64,000 bases of DNA from Alteromonas oceanisediminis. GTDB lineage: Bacteria; Pseudomonadota; Gammaproteobacteria; Enterobacterales; Alteromonadaceae. How positions within the stretch are numbered: position 1 is the stretch's first letter; each line of letters begins with the position of its first letter. Positions 1-10,066 of the stretch are shown here, one piece after another. The DNA lies in the NCBI RefSeq assembly GCF_018474025.1, contig NZ_JAHCTA010000002.1, positions 248,562 through 312,561 of the forward strand, given 5' to 3'. The position numbers and the translations under genes were made by a program. A model generated the notes under the pieces. That model did not search any database and was not told the DNA's origin. It saw nothing but the letters and a program-made list of their open reading frames with translations.

Positions 1-3000
1 ACTTATGCCGTTGACGTGACATTGCCAGAGGGTGACGTGCAAACGCTAACGCTCGATTTAGGATTGCCCAACGGGATTGAATATACTGCGAATTCAGTGA
101 GTGTCGACGCATCAAGTTTTTCAGGGAGCGTAAGCAGTTCACCAACGGTGACTGCCAGCGGCAGCGTGGCTACCGGTCAGGATATTGAAGTCGTGTTCAG
201 CGGCACCACAACAACCACTGACGATAACAATCCTGCCAACAATACCTTCACGCTAAGCTTTACCGGTTTAGTCAAGGATGATGCCTCAAATAGTGGTTCA
301 ACCAACGTCCAGCAGAAACAGCTCGCGACATCAGCAACGTATTCCGGGCAATCTGGCGGCGCACAAACATCGGTTACCAGCAACAATTTCGCTGAACACC
401 AACTGGCGGTCACAACAACGGTTGCACCGGATACGGATTTGGAAGTTGGGGATTCAGTCACCGTGACGATTTTGGTCGAAAATACGGGTACTGCCGACGC
501 TTTTGATATGGCGGTTGTCAGTGTGGTCAATACTGACTTGTTTGATTTCAATAGCATTGCTGAGGGTACAACGCCCAGCGGATTTTCATTTTCGACGCTA
601 AATACCCCGATGTCATCAGGGGGAGCAAACACACCGCGGGTTGAGTACAGCGGCGCCACGCTTGCGGCAGGCGCTAGCGTGACATTCACTTATACTGCTA
701 CCGTTAAAACCGAAGTCGACAGCGGTGCAAGTTTCGACATTGATGCAACCGCCACTGGCGATAGTCAATCAGGCGCAGCAGCTGAACAACGCAGTGACTC
801 TGCCACGGGCAGTGACAGTGCGTCGACAGGTGCAATTGCCGCCTCATCAATTGACTTGATTGATTCGTCTGAATCCTTTACGTCAAGCACCGGCACGCGC
901 ACCAGTGCAATCGGTGAAGTACTTACCTATGCGTTTGAAGTGGCAGTACCCGAAGGGATCAGTCGCGAAACCACGGATGGCAATATCATTACCATTGAAC
1001 TGCCAGATGGCATGCAATTCGTTACGGGTACAGCGTTGATTAAAGCCAGCTTTGATTCGGCAATATCCACCTCAAACAGTGTCACACTGTCAGGAACAGA
1101 CACGAGTATCACGCCGACGCTAAATCAGCAGACAATCGTATTTGATCTGGGTGATATCACTAACAGCGACGATGATGCTAATGATGAAACAATCACCGTC
1201 ACCGTTGACGTGCTGACGTTAAACACAACCGACAACAATCGCAATGACCTAAAAACGGTGCTGGGTAAGGTAAACTACAACAATCAGGCGAATACCGCTC
1301 AGTCGTCTTCAACCAGTCAAAATATTCGCATTGCTGAGCCTGACTTGAGCGTAACCAAAGCCGCCTCACCAACCACGGTTTCAGGTGGCTCAACGGCAAC
1401 TTTCACCGTCGTTCTCTCAAACAGCACCGCTGCGCGCGCCACTCGGGGGTATGACTGGATGATCACAGATGACGTGCCGAGCGAATTCAATTCCGTGGCA
1501 TTAACCAGCGCTGTGTTGTCCAGAGGCAGTTTAGACATCAGTGGGTGCGTTGATATTTCAGGCAACACGTTGACAGTGTCGCCCGACGATGCGAGCTGCC
1601 CCGGTTCAGGCGAAGACTACATTGCCAGCGGCGAAAGCATTACCATCATTTATACGGCTGAGGTTGATACCTCGATCGGATTTGAGCAAACCATCACTAA
1701 CACGGTACAGGCGTCTGCAACCTCTCTGCCGGGTGATAATGGTACCGCTGGCGCGACCAGCGGCGCGCCAGACAGTGATACAGGCGAGAGAACCGGCAGT
1801 GGTGTTACCAATACTTCCGGACAAGCCGTTAACGATAATGTGACCTCCGCAATGGCATCGGTGACCAGTGATGCACCGTCTTTATCGCTCACTGCGTCAA
1901 CGGATGAAGTGCCTGTACGAGGCGAAGTTGATCTTGTCGCAACCTTTGCCGTCCCCACAGGCTCAACAGATAATTTTATTTATACGCTTGATTTGCCGAC
2001 CGGGTTGTCTTACGAGAATGCGGTTATCGGTATTGATACACCGAGTACTGATTTTACCAGTAGCCTGTCGCCTAGCACGCAACCGGGTAGCGGATCTGAT
2101 CCGATAGCATTAGATTTCGGCACTATTACCAATAGTGCCTCAGGTGCCCAAACTATCACGGTCACCATTCCTGTGGTGGTGAGCAATGTGTTGGCGAACC
2201 AAGCCAGCGTTTCACGCGCCAGCACCGCGTCGCTATCTTACAGTGGCGTCACTTCACCCGTGCCTTCGGATAGCACGAGTATCACGGTTGTTGAGCCGAA
2301 TCTATCCATTGCGCAAACCATCATTTCAGGCGCTACCGGCAGCGATAGTGGCGACACCGTACGATACCAAACCACCGTGAGTAACACGGCGAACAATGCG
2401 ACGGCGTTTGCAGTGAGTTTGACCGACGTCATGCCCAGTGATCTGCTCGGTGCGCCTGATGGATCTGGCAGCGGCGCGGTGTTTTCGAACATCTCGGTAA
2501 CCAATACCAGTGGTACGGTCGTCCAATCTGGCACCGCCACGGCTATTAGTGCCAGCGATGCGATACAAAGCACAACCACCAATGCAGGTGATACCCTGTC
2601 ATTTACGGCTTTTGATATTCCGCCATCCACTCAAATCGTGTTTGTGTATGATGTGGTGATTGCTAATGGCGCGGGGGCTGGCGATGATCTCACCAACAGT
2701 GTCACCGGCACTTATAACAGCCTCCTCAGCCAAACCGGCCGAGATGCAAGCGATGGCGGGGATGATGACGACGACAGCAGTTTGAATAACTACCGCGATA
2801 CTGCCACTTCAACTCTGAGTGTAGATAACTCCTTAGCCTTGCAGAGCAGTTTAAATGCGGTGCATGCAGACAATGATTTCGCCATAGGCGATACAGTGTC
2901 TATCGATATTCGATTAGACGTGATTGAAGGTGAAGTTAGTAACGTCAATGTTAGCAACAGCTTACCCGCTAATTTTCGCTTTGTTAGCGCCAGCACAAGT

Positions 3001-6000
3001 TTGTCGAGCAATATGAGTATCACTGGTACAGGCACCGGATCGGTCAATAGTAGCAATGTGGTCTCGGTTGCGCTGGGTACAGTCACCAATACGGCGGATA
3101 CCGATTCGACCAACGACTTCGTGGTGGTGACCATCAACGCCATCGTTGAAGACGAAGCCGCCAATGCTAATGGGGCAACATTACAAAATAGCGTAACCGC
3201 CAGTGGGGGCGGCGTTTCAGCCGGGCCAAACACGCTGGATATCGATATTGTCGAACCTAATCTGAGTTCGACACTCACGTTAGACAAAGCTCGGGTCACG
3301 CTGGGTGATGAGGTGACACTGAGCGTTGATATCGATCACTTATCCAGCTTTGCAGACGCTTTTGACACCACATTTACATTAGTCATTCCCGATGGGTTAA
3401 CCTACGTTGCCAGTAGCTTCACCGGGCAAGGCACATTGGATGACAGCGATCCATCAGCATTGGCGTTGGACATGGGCACAGTGACATTGGCCGAGAGCGG
3501 CAAAGCATTTATGCTCAAATTGCGCGTAGACAATGACGCGGCCATCGATAATGCGCTTAGTATCCAGTTACAAAATGGTCAATACAGCTCAACCAATGGG
3601 ACAAACAGTGATGAACGCGCTTACACCTTTACCGACAGCGTTATTGTCACCAGTGATGATGCTAGCTTTATTGATGCAGTGCAAACGTTAACGCTGTTGA
3701 ATGACGTGAACAGTAATGGTTTTGCTGATCCGGGTGACACGCTTGCTATCAGCGCCACGTTGACGAACCTGAGCAACAGTGCCACAGCGAATGGCGTGGT
3801 GTTCTCTGAGGCCATTCCGAATAATACTGCCTACGTTGCTTCATCTGCATCAACAGATGTAGGCACGGTTTCTGACGCCAGTGATATTGTTGCCACCATT
3901 GGCACGTTTGCGCCAAACGCGAGCGCGACAATCTCGTTTGAAGTTGTTGTTGCCAGTGGCATTGCAGACGGCACGCTTATTAGCGCCCAAGGCATTGTGG
4001 ATTCTGATGACACTGTCAGTGAGCCAACCGATGCTGATGCCGATGATACCAATGGCGATCAGGCTAACACGCTGCGTACAGGAGAGCCTTCGGCAGATGC
4101 AGAGTTGTATGTGAGTCAGCAGGTAACCTTAAGTTCTGACAGCGATGCAGATGGCGTCATGAGCGCTGGTGATACGTTGACATTAACTTATACAATTGAG
4201 AACACCGGTGGTACCGCGCTGTCTGGCATTGTCATCAGTGACACAGTGCCCAGCGGTTTAACGTACCAAACCAACTCGGTCAGTATTGATGGGGGAAATA
4301 CCGCCAGCGTAGTTGGTAGCGATGTTGATGCACAAATTGCAAACCTGGCTATTGGTCAGGCGGTAACGCTACAGTTCAATGTCACCATAGACAGCCCACT
4401 GATTGATAACAATGCTGATGCTGACAATGAAACCTTTACGTTACAGGCTGATATTGCCAGTGACCAAACCGCCTCTTCACAGGGTGATAGTAACGGTAAC
4501 CCCAGCGATGGTAATCAGGCGCTCACATTTGCCGTCTCTGAGTCGGGAGGCGCACCAGACTTGCTCGTGACTCATTCGTGGGTACTTGTCAATGATGCAG
4601 ATGGTGACGGCGTTGTGGATCCGGGCGACCAAATCCAATTGTTAACCCGCATTTTGAATCAAGGAGCTGCGGCGGCTGAAGATGTAACGCTTTCTCAACC
4701 TATCCCCACTGACACTACCGTCGTTGCAAATTCTGGTGTCACGAGTCAAGGCGCCGTGTCTAATCAAGTTCCATTTACTGTCAATATCGGCACCATTGCT
4801 CCTGGTGTGACAATTACCAGTGCAATTAATGTCACTGTTGACGCTATGACAGCTGACAACACCATTATTTCTTCACAATCTTCGGTCGCCGGGAGCAACT
4901 TCGCCACCACGGCAAGTGATGATAACGGTAATTCATCGGACGGCATTCAAGCGACTTTGATAACCGTGGCCACCAGTAACAACTTACTTAATGCACCCTC
5001 GCTTTTGTTGGTCGATACCAGTGATCCTAGTACCACCGCAAATAACATCGTGCAGAGTGAAGTCGTCACCACTTCATTGACCATCCCCATACCTGCTGGT
5101 GTGACCGAAAATGTTTCTGTTGTGATTACGTTGCCCTCTGGATTTGGCTACGTGACAGGCAGTGCAACGTTAGCTCGTATTTTTGAGAATGGCTTGCAGA
5201 GTGCGTTCAACCCGAATGACGTGAATAATGCCAACAGCTCGGTGTCCGTCAACGTAGACTCAACTATCGAACGCGTCGGCAGCCAAATTACCTTGCACTT
5301 GGGTGATGTCATCAATTCAGACAATGATGCAAACATCGAAAGTTATATTCTGGTACTTGATGCGAACACCAATATGGCGGTTCCGGTATCGAACGAAAAT
5401 GATTTATTTATCACAGCAAGCGTTGCTTATAAGGATGCCTCTGCACAGCCAAAACAGGTTGATGCGGCTCCACTGACTATAAAGCTACTCAACCGTGCGC
5501 CAATTGCTGGAGACGATGAATTTACCGTTGCCGAAGATTCAACAAGTGCTGGATTAGCGCTGTTGAGTGATGATACCGACTTGGATAATGGGCAAGTGCT
5601 GTTTATCAGTAATGTGAGCTCGCTAAATTCAGGGGGAACAGCGTCGATTGACAACGGCGCGACAACCATTACATATACGCCAGCGGCAAATTTTTTCGGT
5701 ACTGAAACGCTAAACTATCAGATTTCGGATGGTGCTGGGGGGGTAGACACTGCGAGCGTCACCTTCACCGTAACCAGCGTACCTGATGCACCCGTTGCGA
5801 ACCCAGACAGCATTATTATAAATGAAAATACGATCGGGCTTATTTCAGTGTTGGCGAATGATACCGATGGTGATAATGAGACTCTGACAGTGACCTCTGC
5901 AACAGTCGATCAGGGAGCTGTTACGATTGAGCCAAATTTTCAACTACGTTATGAACCAAGTCGAAACTTTAACGGGACAGCGACGATTAACTATACCATT

Positions 6001-9000
6001 TCTGATGGGAACGGAGGTGTTTCTTCAAGCTTTGTAACGGCTAATGTTTTATTTGTTAATGACGCCCCGGTTGCGCTCGATGATGTAGCTGAGGTAGATG
6101 AAGACCAAAGTGTTATTATTAATGTACTTTTAAATGACAGTGATGATGACGATGATGTTCTAACAGTGACACAGGCTGACAGTGCCGATGGTACTGTAGT
6201 AATAAATGCAAATGATGGATTAACCTTCACACCTAATACAGATTTTAACGGACTTGCTACCATTGTTTATTCTATTATAGACAGCAATGGAGCAACCGCG
6301 ACCGCTAGTGTTCTGGTGTCTGTTGCTCCGGTGAATGACTTGCCCGTAATACAACCGATAAGCGCAAGCACCCAGCTTGAAGTACCTGTTTTCATTGATG
6401 TACTCAGTGTATCGTCTGACGTGGATTTTGACCCAATCTCCATCAGTCGGGCGGAATCAACGCAAGGCAGTGTCACAATCAATAGTGATGGCACCATTAC
6501 CTTTACACCTGACGAAGGCTTTATCGGTGAAGCTTCGGTTACCGTGTGCGTCAGTGACGACAATGACGGTGAAACGTGCCAGACCTTTGTGGTCAGCGTG
6601 ATTGACGTAAACACACCACCGCAAGTGCGCGATCTGAGTTTTGTCATGGATGAAGATGAAACGCTCCCGATTAACCTCACCGGTACAGACGAGGATGACG
6701 ATGAACTGACTTATCGTCTGGTGACCTCGCCTGATGGAGAGTTTGTGGGGGAACTGCCGGATGTCTTATACGTACCTGAGGCCAACGCCAATGGCACTAT
6801 TGTGTTCACCTACGTAGCGAACGACGGTGAAGTTGATTCAACGGTAGGAACAGTGACTATTGTTATCAATCCTTTGAATGACCCTCCTATTGCGAGGGAT
6901 GATGAAGTCACGCTAACCAATTATGACCCTGTACAAATCGATGTGTTGGTCAACGACAGCGACCCTGATTTGGATACACTGACAATCATCGGTGCGCGAG
7001 TAAGACTCGGTGATGTCAGCTGGACAGGTGACGGTTTGACATACACGCCGGCAGACGGGTTTATTGGCAGTATCGTGATTGAGTACACCATTGACGACGG
7101 CAATGGCGAAGTCGCGAGCGCGGTTGTGGTGGTGAACGTAATCCCCGATGATGCAGCGCTTCGGCCGGTGATCAGCGTACCCGATGACGTGTTTATTGAT
7201 GCCACGGCGTTGTTTACCAAAGTTGACCTTGGTGTCGCATCCGCGGTTGATCGCTTTGGGAATCCGTTGCCTGTCTCACTGGTCGACGGGATCACTTTCT
7301 ATGAGCCTGGAAATAATACCGCATTTTGGGTCGCTGAAGATGCAGAGGGTAATCGAACTATCGCCAGCCAGGCAGTGCGAGTTCGACCTTTGATTTCAAT
7401 TCAGAAAGATCAAACGGTTTTGGAAGGCTTTCCGGTGCGTTTTGGTATTTTCCTGAACGGAACATCACCGATTTATCCGCTGGAAATTCCTTTTGAAGTC
7501 AGCGGAAGCGCGGATGATATGGACTACAGCTTCAACGAACGTGTGGCTTTGATTGAGTCCGGGAGCGATATCTTTCTTGACTATGAAATCTTCCCAGATG
7601 CTGATGAGGAAGGGATTGAAACCGTTATAAAAACGCTATCTGCGGGGCAAAATCGTGGCAACAAATTTGAGCATGTGGTGACGGTCCGTGAAGACAACGT
7701 CAATCCGCAGTTGTCCATATTTGCGCAGCAGAACGCGGAACAGCGTTTGATTATTGCGCCGTCAATGGGAACCGTTGTGGTTACCTCGCGTATCGAGCAC
7801 CCCGATATTCTGAATGAATACGATTACGAGTGGACCAGCTTTGATGGTCAAATTGTTGATATCGACACGTTGGATGATCAATTCACCTTCGACCCAAGCT
7901 CGCTAGTCGCTGGCGTATATCGTTTACGGGCGAGAGTGGTAGACAGTGATGACACGGACTTCTTCGATACCGAGGTATTGTATTTGCAAGTGGTTGATTC
8001 ACTGCCTACCTTGGGAAGTGCAGATACCGACAAAGATGGTATCCCTGACTCGGTGGAAGGCTTAGGCGATCGTGACCGGGACGGTATACCAGATTATCTG
8101 GATCCTATTCCGGAGTGTAATGTGCTTCCCGAAGAAGTCTTATTCGTCGACGGGTATCTGGTTGAGGGCGACCCCGGCGTGTGCTTGCGTTTAGGTGACT
8201 ATGCGATTCAAAGTGAGTTGGGAGGCGCCAAAATAACCGCAAATGATATTGCCAATAACCCGGTATTGTTCACCGATCCGGAGGTGCAGAATGTCGGCGG
8301 GATCTTTGATTTCATCGCCTACGGATTGCCCGTTCCGGGCCAAAACTATCGGATTGCGATGCCACAACTGCGGCCCGTTCCAGAAAATGCAGTATACCGC
8401 AAATTCACGCCAAACGGTGAGTGGGTCACCTTCGTTGAAGAAGGTTTGAACCGCTTATGGTCAACGGCAGGGGAGCCTGGCTATTGCCCACCACCGGGCG
8501 GTGATATATGGACGCCGGGGCTAACGCCGGGTGACTGGTGTGTGCAGGTAGAGATTGTCGATGGGGGGCCTAATGACGATGACGGTATCGCCAATGGCTC
8601 GATTGTCGACCCAGGCGGCGTGGGCGTCATGCTAAGCAACAATCGCTTGCCTGTGGCAGAGGATGACGTTGCCAGCACGCAAGTTAATCTTGCTGTAAGC
8701 GTTGATGTATTAGCCAACGACAGTGACGCTGATGGCGATAGACTCACCATCACCTCGGCCAATGTCGGCTTCGGTACGGTCGAGATCATAGATGACATGT
8801 TGGTGTATACACCGCCGCTTGATTTCATCGGCGCGGTAGAGGCGAACTATGGCATCTCAGATGGAAACGGTGGCAGTGCAGTGGCATCAGTTGTTATTTC
8901 TATTGAAGGGAACAGCCCGCCGGTGGCCATTGATGACTTTGCCAGTGTAAAAGTGAATAACTCAGTCAGCGTGACAGTACTCGAGAATGACAGCGACCCA

Positions 9001-9321
9001 GATGGCGACGTGTTGCGCATTATTGATGCGCAAACGTCCGGAGGGCAGGTGGCCATTACCAGCGATGCAAACATACAGTCTTTGACGGTAACGCCGCCGA
9101 CGGAGTTTGTGGGTGACATCGTTGTGACTTACGTGATAGTCGATGGTCGTGGTGGTCAGGCCGAAGCGCAACTGCGTGTCACGGTAGAGCCTGTCACGGT
9201 GAGAATTCAAAATAGCGGCGGCGGTAGTGTGCAATTACCTCTGTTGCTCTGCTTGAGTCTGTTGGTGTTGTGGCGCAGAACAATGCGTAATCGCGATTCG
9301 AACGCTTTCAATCGTTTATAG
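1..9321 (+). CDS. Giant secreted repeat protein (adhesin-like), 5' end outside window, GlyGly-CTERM tail
   Basis: The frame is open from base 1, so the gene starts upstream of the window; the GTG at 16 is only an internal codon. About 3106 residues are visible. Residues 1 to about 1830 are repeated DUF11-like beta-sandwich domains, three of which carry Ca-binding-type loops (DVNSNG, DSDADG, DADGDG near bases 3700, 4140 and 4600). From about 1830 to 2380 there are six cadherin/tandem-95-like repeats with the usual 'NDAPVA..D' starts and 'VLANDTDGD' loops. HYR/Calx-beta/PKD-like stretches follow, then a thrombospondin type 3 repeat (DTDKDGIPDSVEG, about base 8023), a choice-of-anchor-U-like domain (about 8110-8565) and two more cadherin-like repeats. 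The C-terminus is a Gly/Ser stretch, a hydrophobic segment and an Arg pair (GGGSVQLPLLLCLSLLVLWRR), as in GlyGly-CTERM proteins processed by rhombosortase. It is likely surface-anchored or secreted and used for adhesion or matrix; the ligand is unknown. Composition is Asp/Thr/Ser rich with almost no Cys. Confidence 0.9.
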   Translation, partial: TYAVDVTLPEGDVQTLTLDLGLPNGIEYTANSVSVDASSFSGSVSSSPTVTASGSVATGQDIEVVFSGTTTTTDDNNPANNTFTLSFTGLVKDDASNSGSTNVQQKQLATSATYSGQSGGAQTSVTSNNFAEHQLAVTTTVAPDTDLEVGDSVTVTILVENTGTADAFDMAVVSVVNTDLFDFNSIAEGTTPSGFSFSTLNTPMSSGGANTPRVEYSGATLAAGASVTFTYTATVKTEVDSGASFDIDATATGDSQSGAAAEQRSDSATGSDSASTGAIAASSIDLIDSSESFTSSTGTRTSAIGEVLTYAFEVAVPEGISRETTDGNIITIELPDGMQFVTGTALIKASFDSAISTSNSVTLSGTDTSITPTLNQQTIVFDLGDITNSDDDANDETITVTVDVLTLNTTDNNRNDLKTVLGKVNYNNQANTAQSSSTSQNIRIAEPDLSVTKAASPTTVSGGSTATFTVVLSNSTAARATRGYDWMITDDVPSEFNSVALTSAVLSRGSLDISGCVDISGNTLTVSPDDASCPGSGEDYIASGESITIIYTAEVDTSIGFEQTITNTVQASATSLPGDNGTAGATSGAPDSDTGERTGSGVTNTSGQAVNDNVTSAMASVTSDAPSLSLTASTDEVPVRGEVDLVATFAVPTGSTDNFIYTLDLPTGLSYENAVIGIDTPSTDFTSSLSPSTQPGSGSDPIALDFGTITNSASGAQTITVTIPVVVSNVLANQASVSRASTASLSYSGVTSPVPSDSTSITVVEPNLSIAQTIISGATGSDSGDTVRYQTTVSNTANNATAFAVSLTDVMPSDLLGAPDGSGSGAVFSNISVTNTSGTVVQSGTATAISASDAIQSTTTNAGDTLSFTAFDIPPSTQIVFVYDVVIANGAGAGDDLTNSVTGTYNSLLSQTGRDASDGGDDDDDSSLNNYRDTATSTLSVDNSLALQSSLNAVHADNDFAIGDTVSIDIRLDVIEGEVSNVNVSNSLPANFRFVSASTSLSSNMSITGTGTGSVNSSNVVSVALGTVTNTADTDSTNDFVVVTINAIVEDEAANANGATLQNSVTASGGGVSAGPNTLDIDIVEPNLSSTLTLDKARVTLGDEVTLSVDIDHLSSFADAFDTTFTLVIPDGLTYVASSFTGQGTLDDSDPSALALDMGTVTLAESGKAFMLKLRVDNDAAIDNALSIQLQNGQYSSTNGTNSDERAYTFTDSVIVTSDDASFIDAVQTLTLLNDVNSNGFADPGDTLAISATLTNLSNSATANGVVFSEAIPNNTAYVASSASTDVGTVSDASDIVATIGTFAPNASATISFEVVVASGIADGTLISAQGIVDSDDTVSEPTDADADDTNGDQANTLRTGEPSADAELYVSQQVTLSSDSDADGVMSAGDTLTLTYTIENTGGTALSGIVISDTVPSGLTYQTNSVSIDGGNTASVVGSDVDAQIANLAIGQAVTLQFNVTIDSPLIDNNADADNETFTLQADIASDQTASSQGDSNGNPSDGNQALTFAVSESGGAPDLLVTHSWVLVNDADGDGVVDPGDQIQLLTRILNQGAAAAEDVTLSQPIPTDTTVVANSGVTSQGAVSNQVPFTVNIGTIAPGVTITSAINVTVDAMTADNTIISSQSSVAGSNFATTASDDNGNSSDGIQATLITVATSNNLLNAPSLLLVDTSDPSTTANNIVQSEVVTTSLTIPIPAGVTENVSVVITLPSGFGYVTGSATLARIFENGLQSAFNPNDVNNANSSVSVNVDSTIERVGSQITLHLGDVINSDNDANIESYILVLDANTNMAVPVSNENDLFITASVAYKDASAQPKQVDAAPLTIKLLNRAPIAGDDEFTVAEDSTSAGLALLSDDTDLDNGQVLFISNVSSLNSGGTASIDNGATTITYTPAANFFGTETLNYQISDGAGGVDTASVTFTVTSVPDAPVANPDSIIINENTIGLISVLANDTDGDNETLTVTSATVDQGAVTIEPNFQLRYEPSRNFNGTATINYTISDGNGGVSSSFVTANVLFVNDAPVALDDVAEVDEDQSVIINVLLNDSDDDDDVLTVTQADSADGTVVINANDGLTFTPNTDFNGLATIVYSIIDSNGATATASVLVSVAPVNDLPVIQPISASTQLEVPVFIDVLSVSSDVDFDPISISRAESTQGSVTINSDGTITFTPDEGFIGEASVTVCVSDDNDGETCQTFVVSVIDVNTPPQVRDLSFVMDEDETLPINLTGTDEDDDELTYRLVTSPDGEFVGELPDVLYVPEANANGTIVFTYVANDGEVDSTVGTVTIVINPLNDPPIARDDEVTLTNYDPVQIDVLVNDSDPDLDTLTIIGARVRLGDVSWTGDGLTYTPADGFIGSIVIEYTIDDGNGEVASAVVVVNVIPDDAALRPVISVPDDVFIDATALFTKVDLGVASAVDRFGNPLPVSLVDGITFYEPGNNTAFWVAEDAEGNRTIASQAVRVRPLISIQKDQTVLEGFPVRFGIFLNGTSPIYPLEIPFEVSGSADDMDYSFNERVALIESGSDIFLDYEIFPDADEEGIETVIKTLSAGQNRGNKFEHVVTVREDNVNPQLSIFAQQNAEQRLIIAPSMGTVVVTSRIEHPDILNEYDYEWTSFDGQIVDIDTLDDQFTFDPSSLVAGVYRLRARVVDSDDTDFFDTEVLYLQVVDSLPTLGSADTDKDGIPDSVEGLGDRDRDGIPDYLDPIPECNVLPEEVLFVDGYLVEGDPGVCLRLGDYAIQSELGGAKITANDIANNPVLFTDPEVQNVGGIFDFIAYGLPVPGQNYRIAMPQLRPVPENAVYRKFTPNGEWVTFVEEGLNRLWSTAGEPGYCPPPGGDIWTPGLTPGDWCVQVEIVDGGPNDDDGIANGSIVDPGGVGVMLSNNRLPVAEDDVASTQVNLAVSVDVLANDSDADGDRLTITSANVGFGTVEIIDDMLVYTPPLDFIGAVEANYGISDGNGGSAVASVVISIEGNSPPVAIDDFASVKVNNSVSVTVLENDSDPDGDVLRIIDAQTSGGQVAITSDANIQSLTVTPPTEFVGDIVVTYVIVDGRGGQAEAQLRVTVEPVTVRIQNSGGGSVQLPLLLCLSLLVLWRRTMRNRDSNAFNRL

Positions 9322-9331
9322 AGGAACTTTA

Positions 9332-10066
9332 ATGAAATTTTCATTTAATCAACTGGCACTGAGTGCAGGTTTATTGGGCGCTGCATTTGCATTGCCAGCA
9401 CATGCGCAGCAGTCTGAGAGTGGTTACGGGCTGGCAGGAAAAACCGCTTGTGTGGCTGCACAGCAAACTCGCAGTGATAGCAGTGCATGTTTCTTTGAGC
9501 ATTGGTACGTAGTCCTATCTGTTGGTTATGTGACAGGTGGCCTAAGCGAAGGCGATATTGCACAAGGGGCGCAGGATCTCGGCTTTAACGTATTTGATAT
9601 TGATGTTGACGATGGGCGCGTTGGCGGAAAGTTTGCCGTGGGCACGGCGCTTTCAGAAAACTGGATGGTTGAGGTTGGTTACACCGATTTAGGCGAAGTG
9701 TCTGCGGCGTTTAGTGCTGAAACTAATAATCCAGATGGTTTTTTTGATCTCACCTCTGCATTACATCCAACCTCAGCTCAGGGCTTCACAGCGAGCGTGC
9801 TGTATCAATTCTTACGTCAGGAAGACTGGTATCTGCATGCGCGTGCTGGCGCGTACTTCTGGAATGGCGATTTTGATTCACTCGACGTATTCGCGGATAC
9901 GTCGGTGAACAATTTTTCTGATGACAGCGGCACAGACCTGTACGTCGGATTAGGGGCAAACATCGTCCTCGATGACGACATTCAACTGGTGTTGGAATGG
10001 GAGCGATTCATGTTTGAGAATGATGATGTTGACCTTTTCTCATTTGGTGTGTCCTATCAGTTCTAG
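9332..10066 (+). CDS. Outer-membrane beta-barrel protein (OmpA-barrel/porin-like)
   Basis: 244 residues. A clear signal peptide (MKFSFNQLALSAGLLGAAFA then PAHA/QQ) is followed by alternating amphipathic strands and ends in Phe (SFGVSYQF), the usual C-terminal signature for BAM-dependent barrels. A GAGGAA ribosome site sits 5 bases before the ATG. Two Cys residues about 14 apart lie in the N-terminal extension before the first strand (GKTACVAAQQ...SSACFF) and could form a disulfide. The gene starts 10 bp after the giant repeat protein, so the two are probably co-transcribed; it may help anchor or assemble that protein, but this is inference. The exact barrel family is not resolved. Confidence 0.8.
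   Translation: MKFSFNQLALSAGLLGAAFALPAHAQQSESGYGLAGKTACVAAQQTRSDSSACFFEHWYVVLSVGYVTGGLSEGDIAQGAQDLGFNVFDIDVDDGRVGGKFAVGTALSENWMVEVGYTDLGEVSAAFSAETNNPDGFFDLTSALHPTSAQGFTASVLYQFLRQEDWYLHARAGAYFWNGDFDSLDVFADTSVNNFSDDSGTDLYVGLGANIVLDDDIQLVLEWERFMFENDDVDLFSFGVSYQF

Noticed and set aside
177-9234. Many open frames of 60-170 codons on the minus strand and in other plus frames across the giant repeat gene
   Set aside because: They lie fully inside a well-supported long coding frame, have odd Ser/Thr/Val-rich composition from repeat codons read backwards, and lack ribosome sites.
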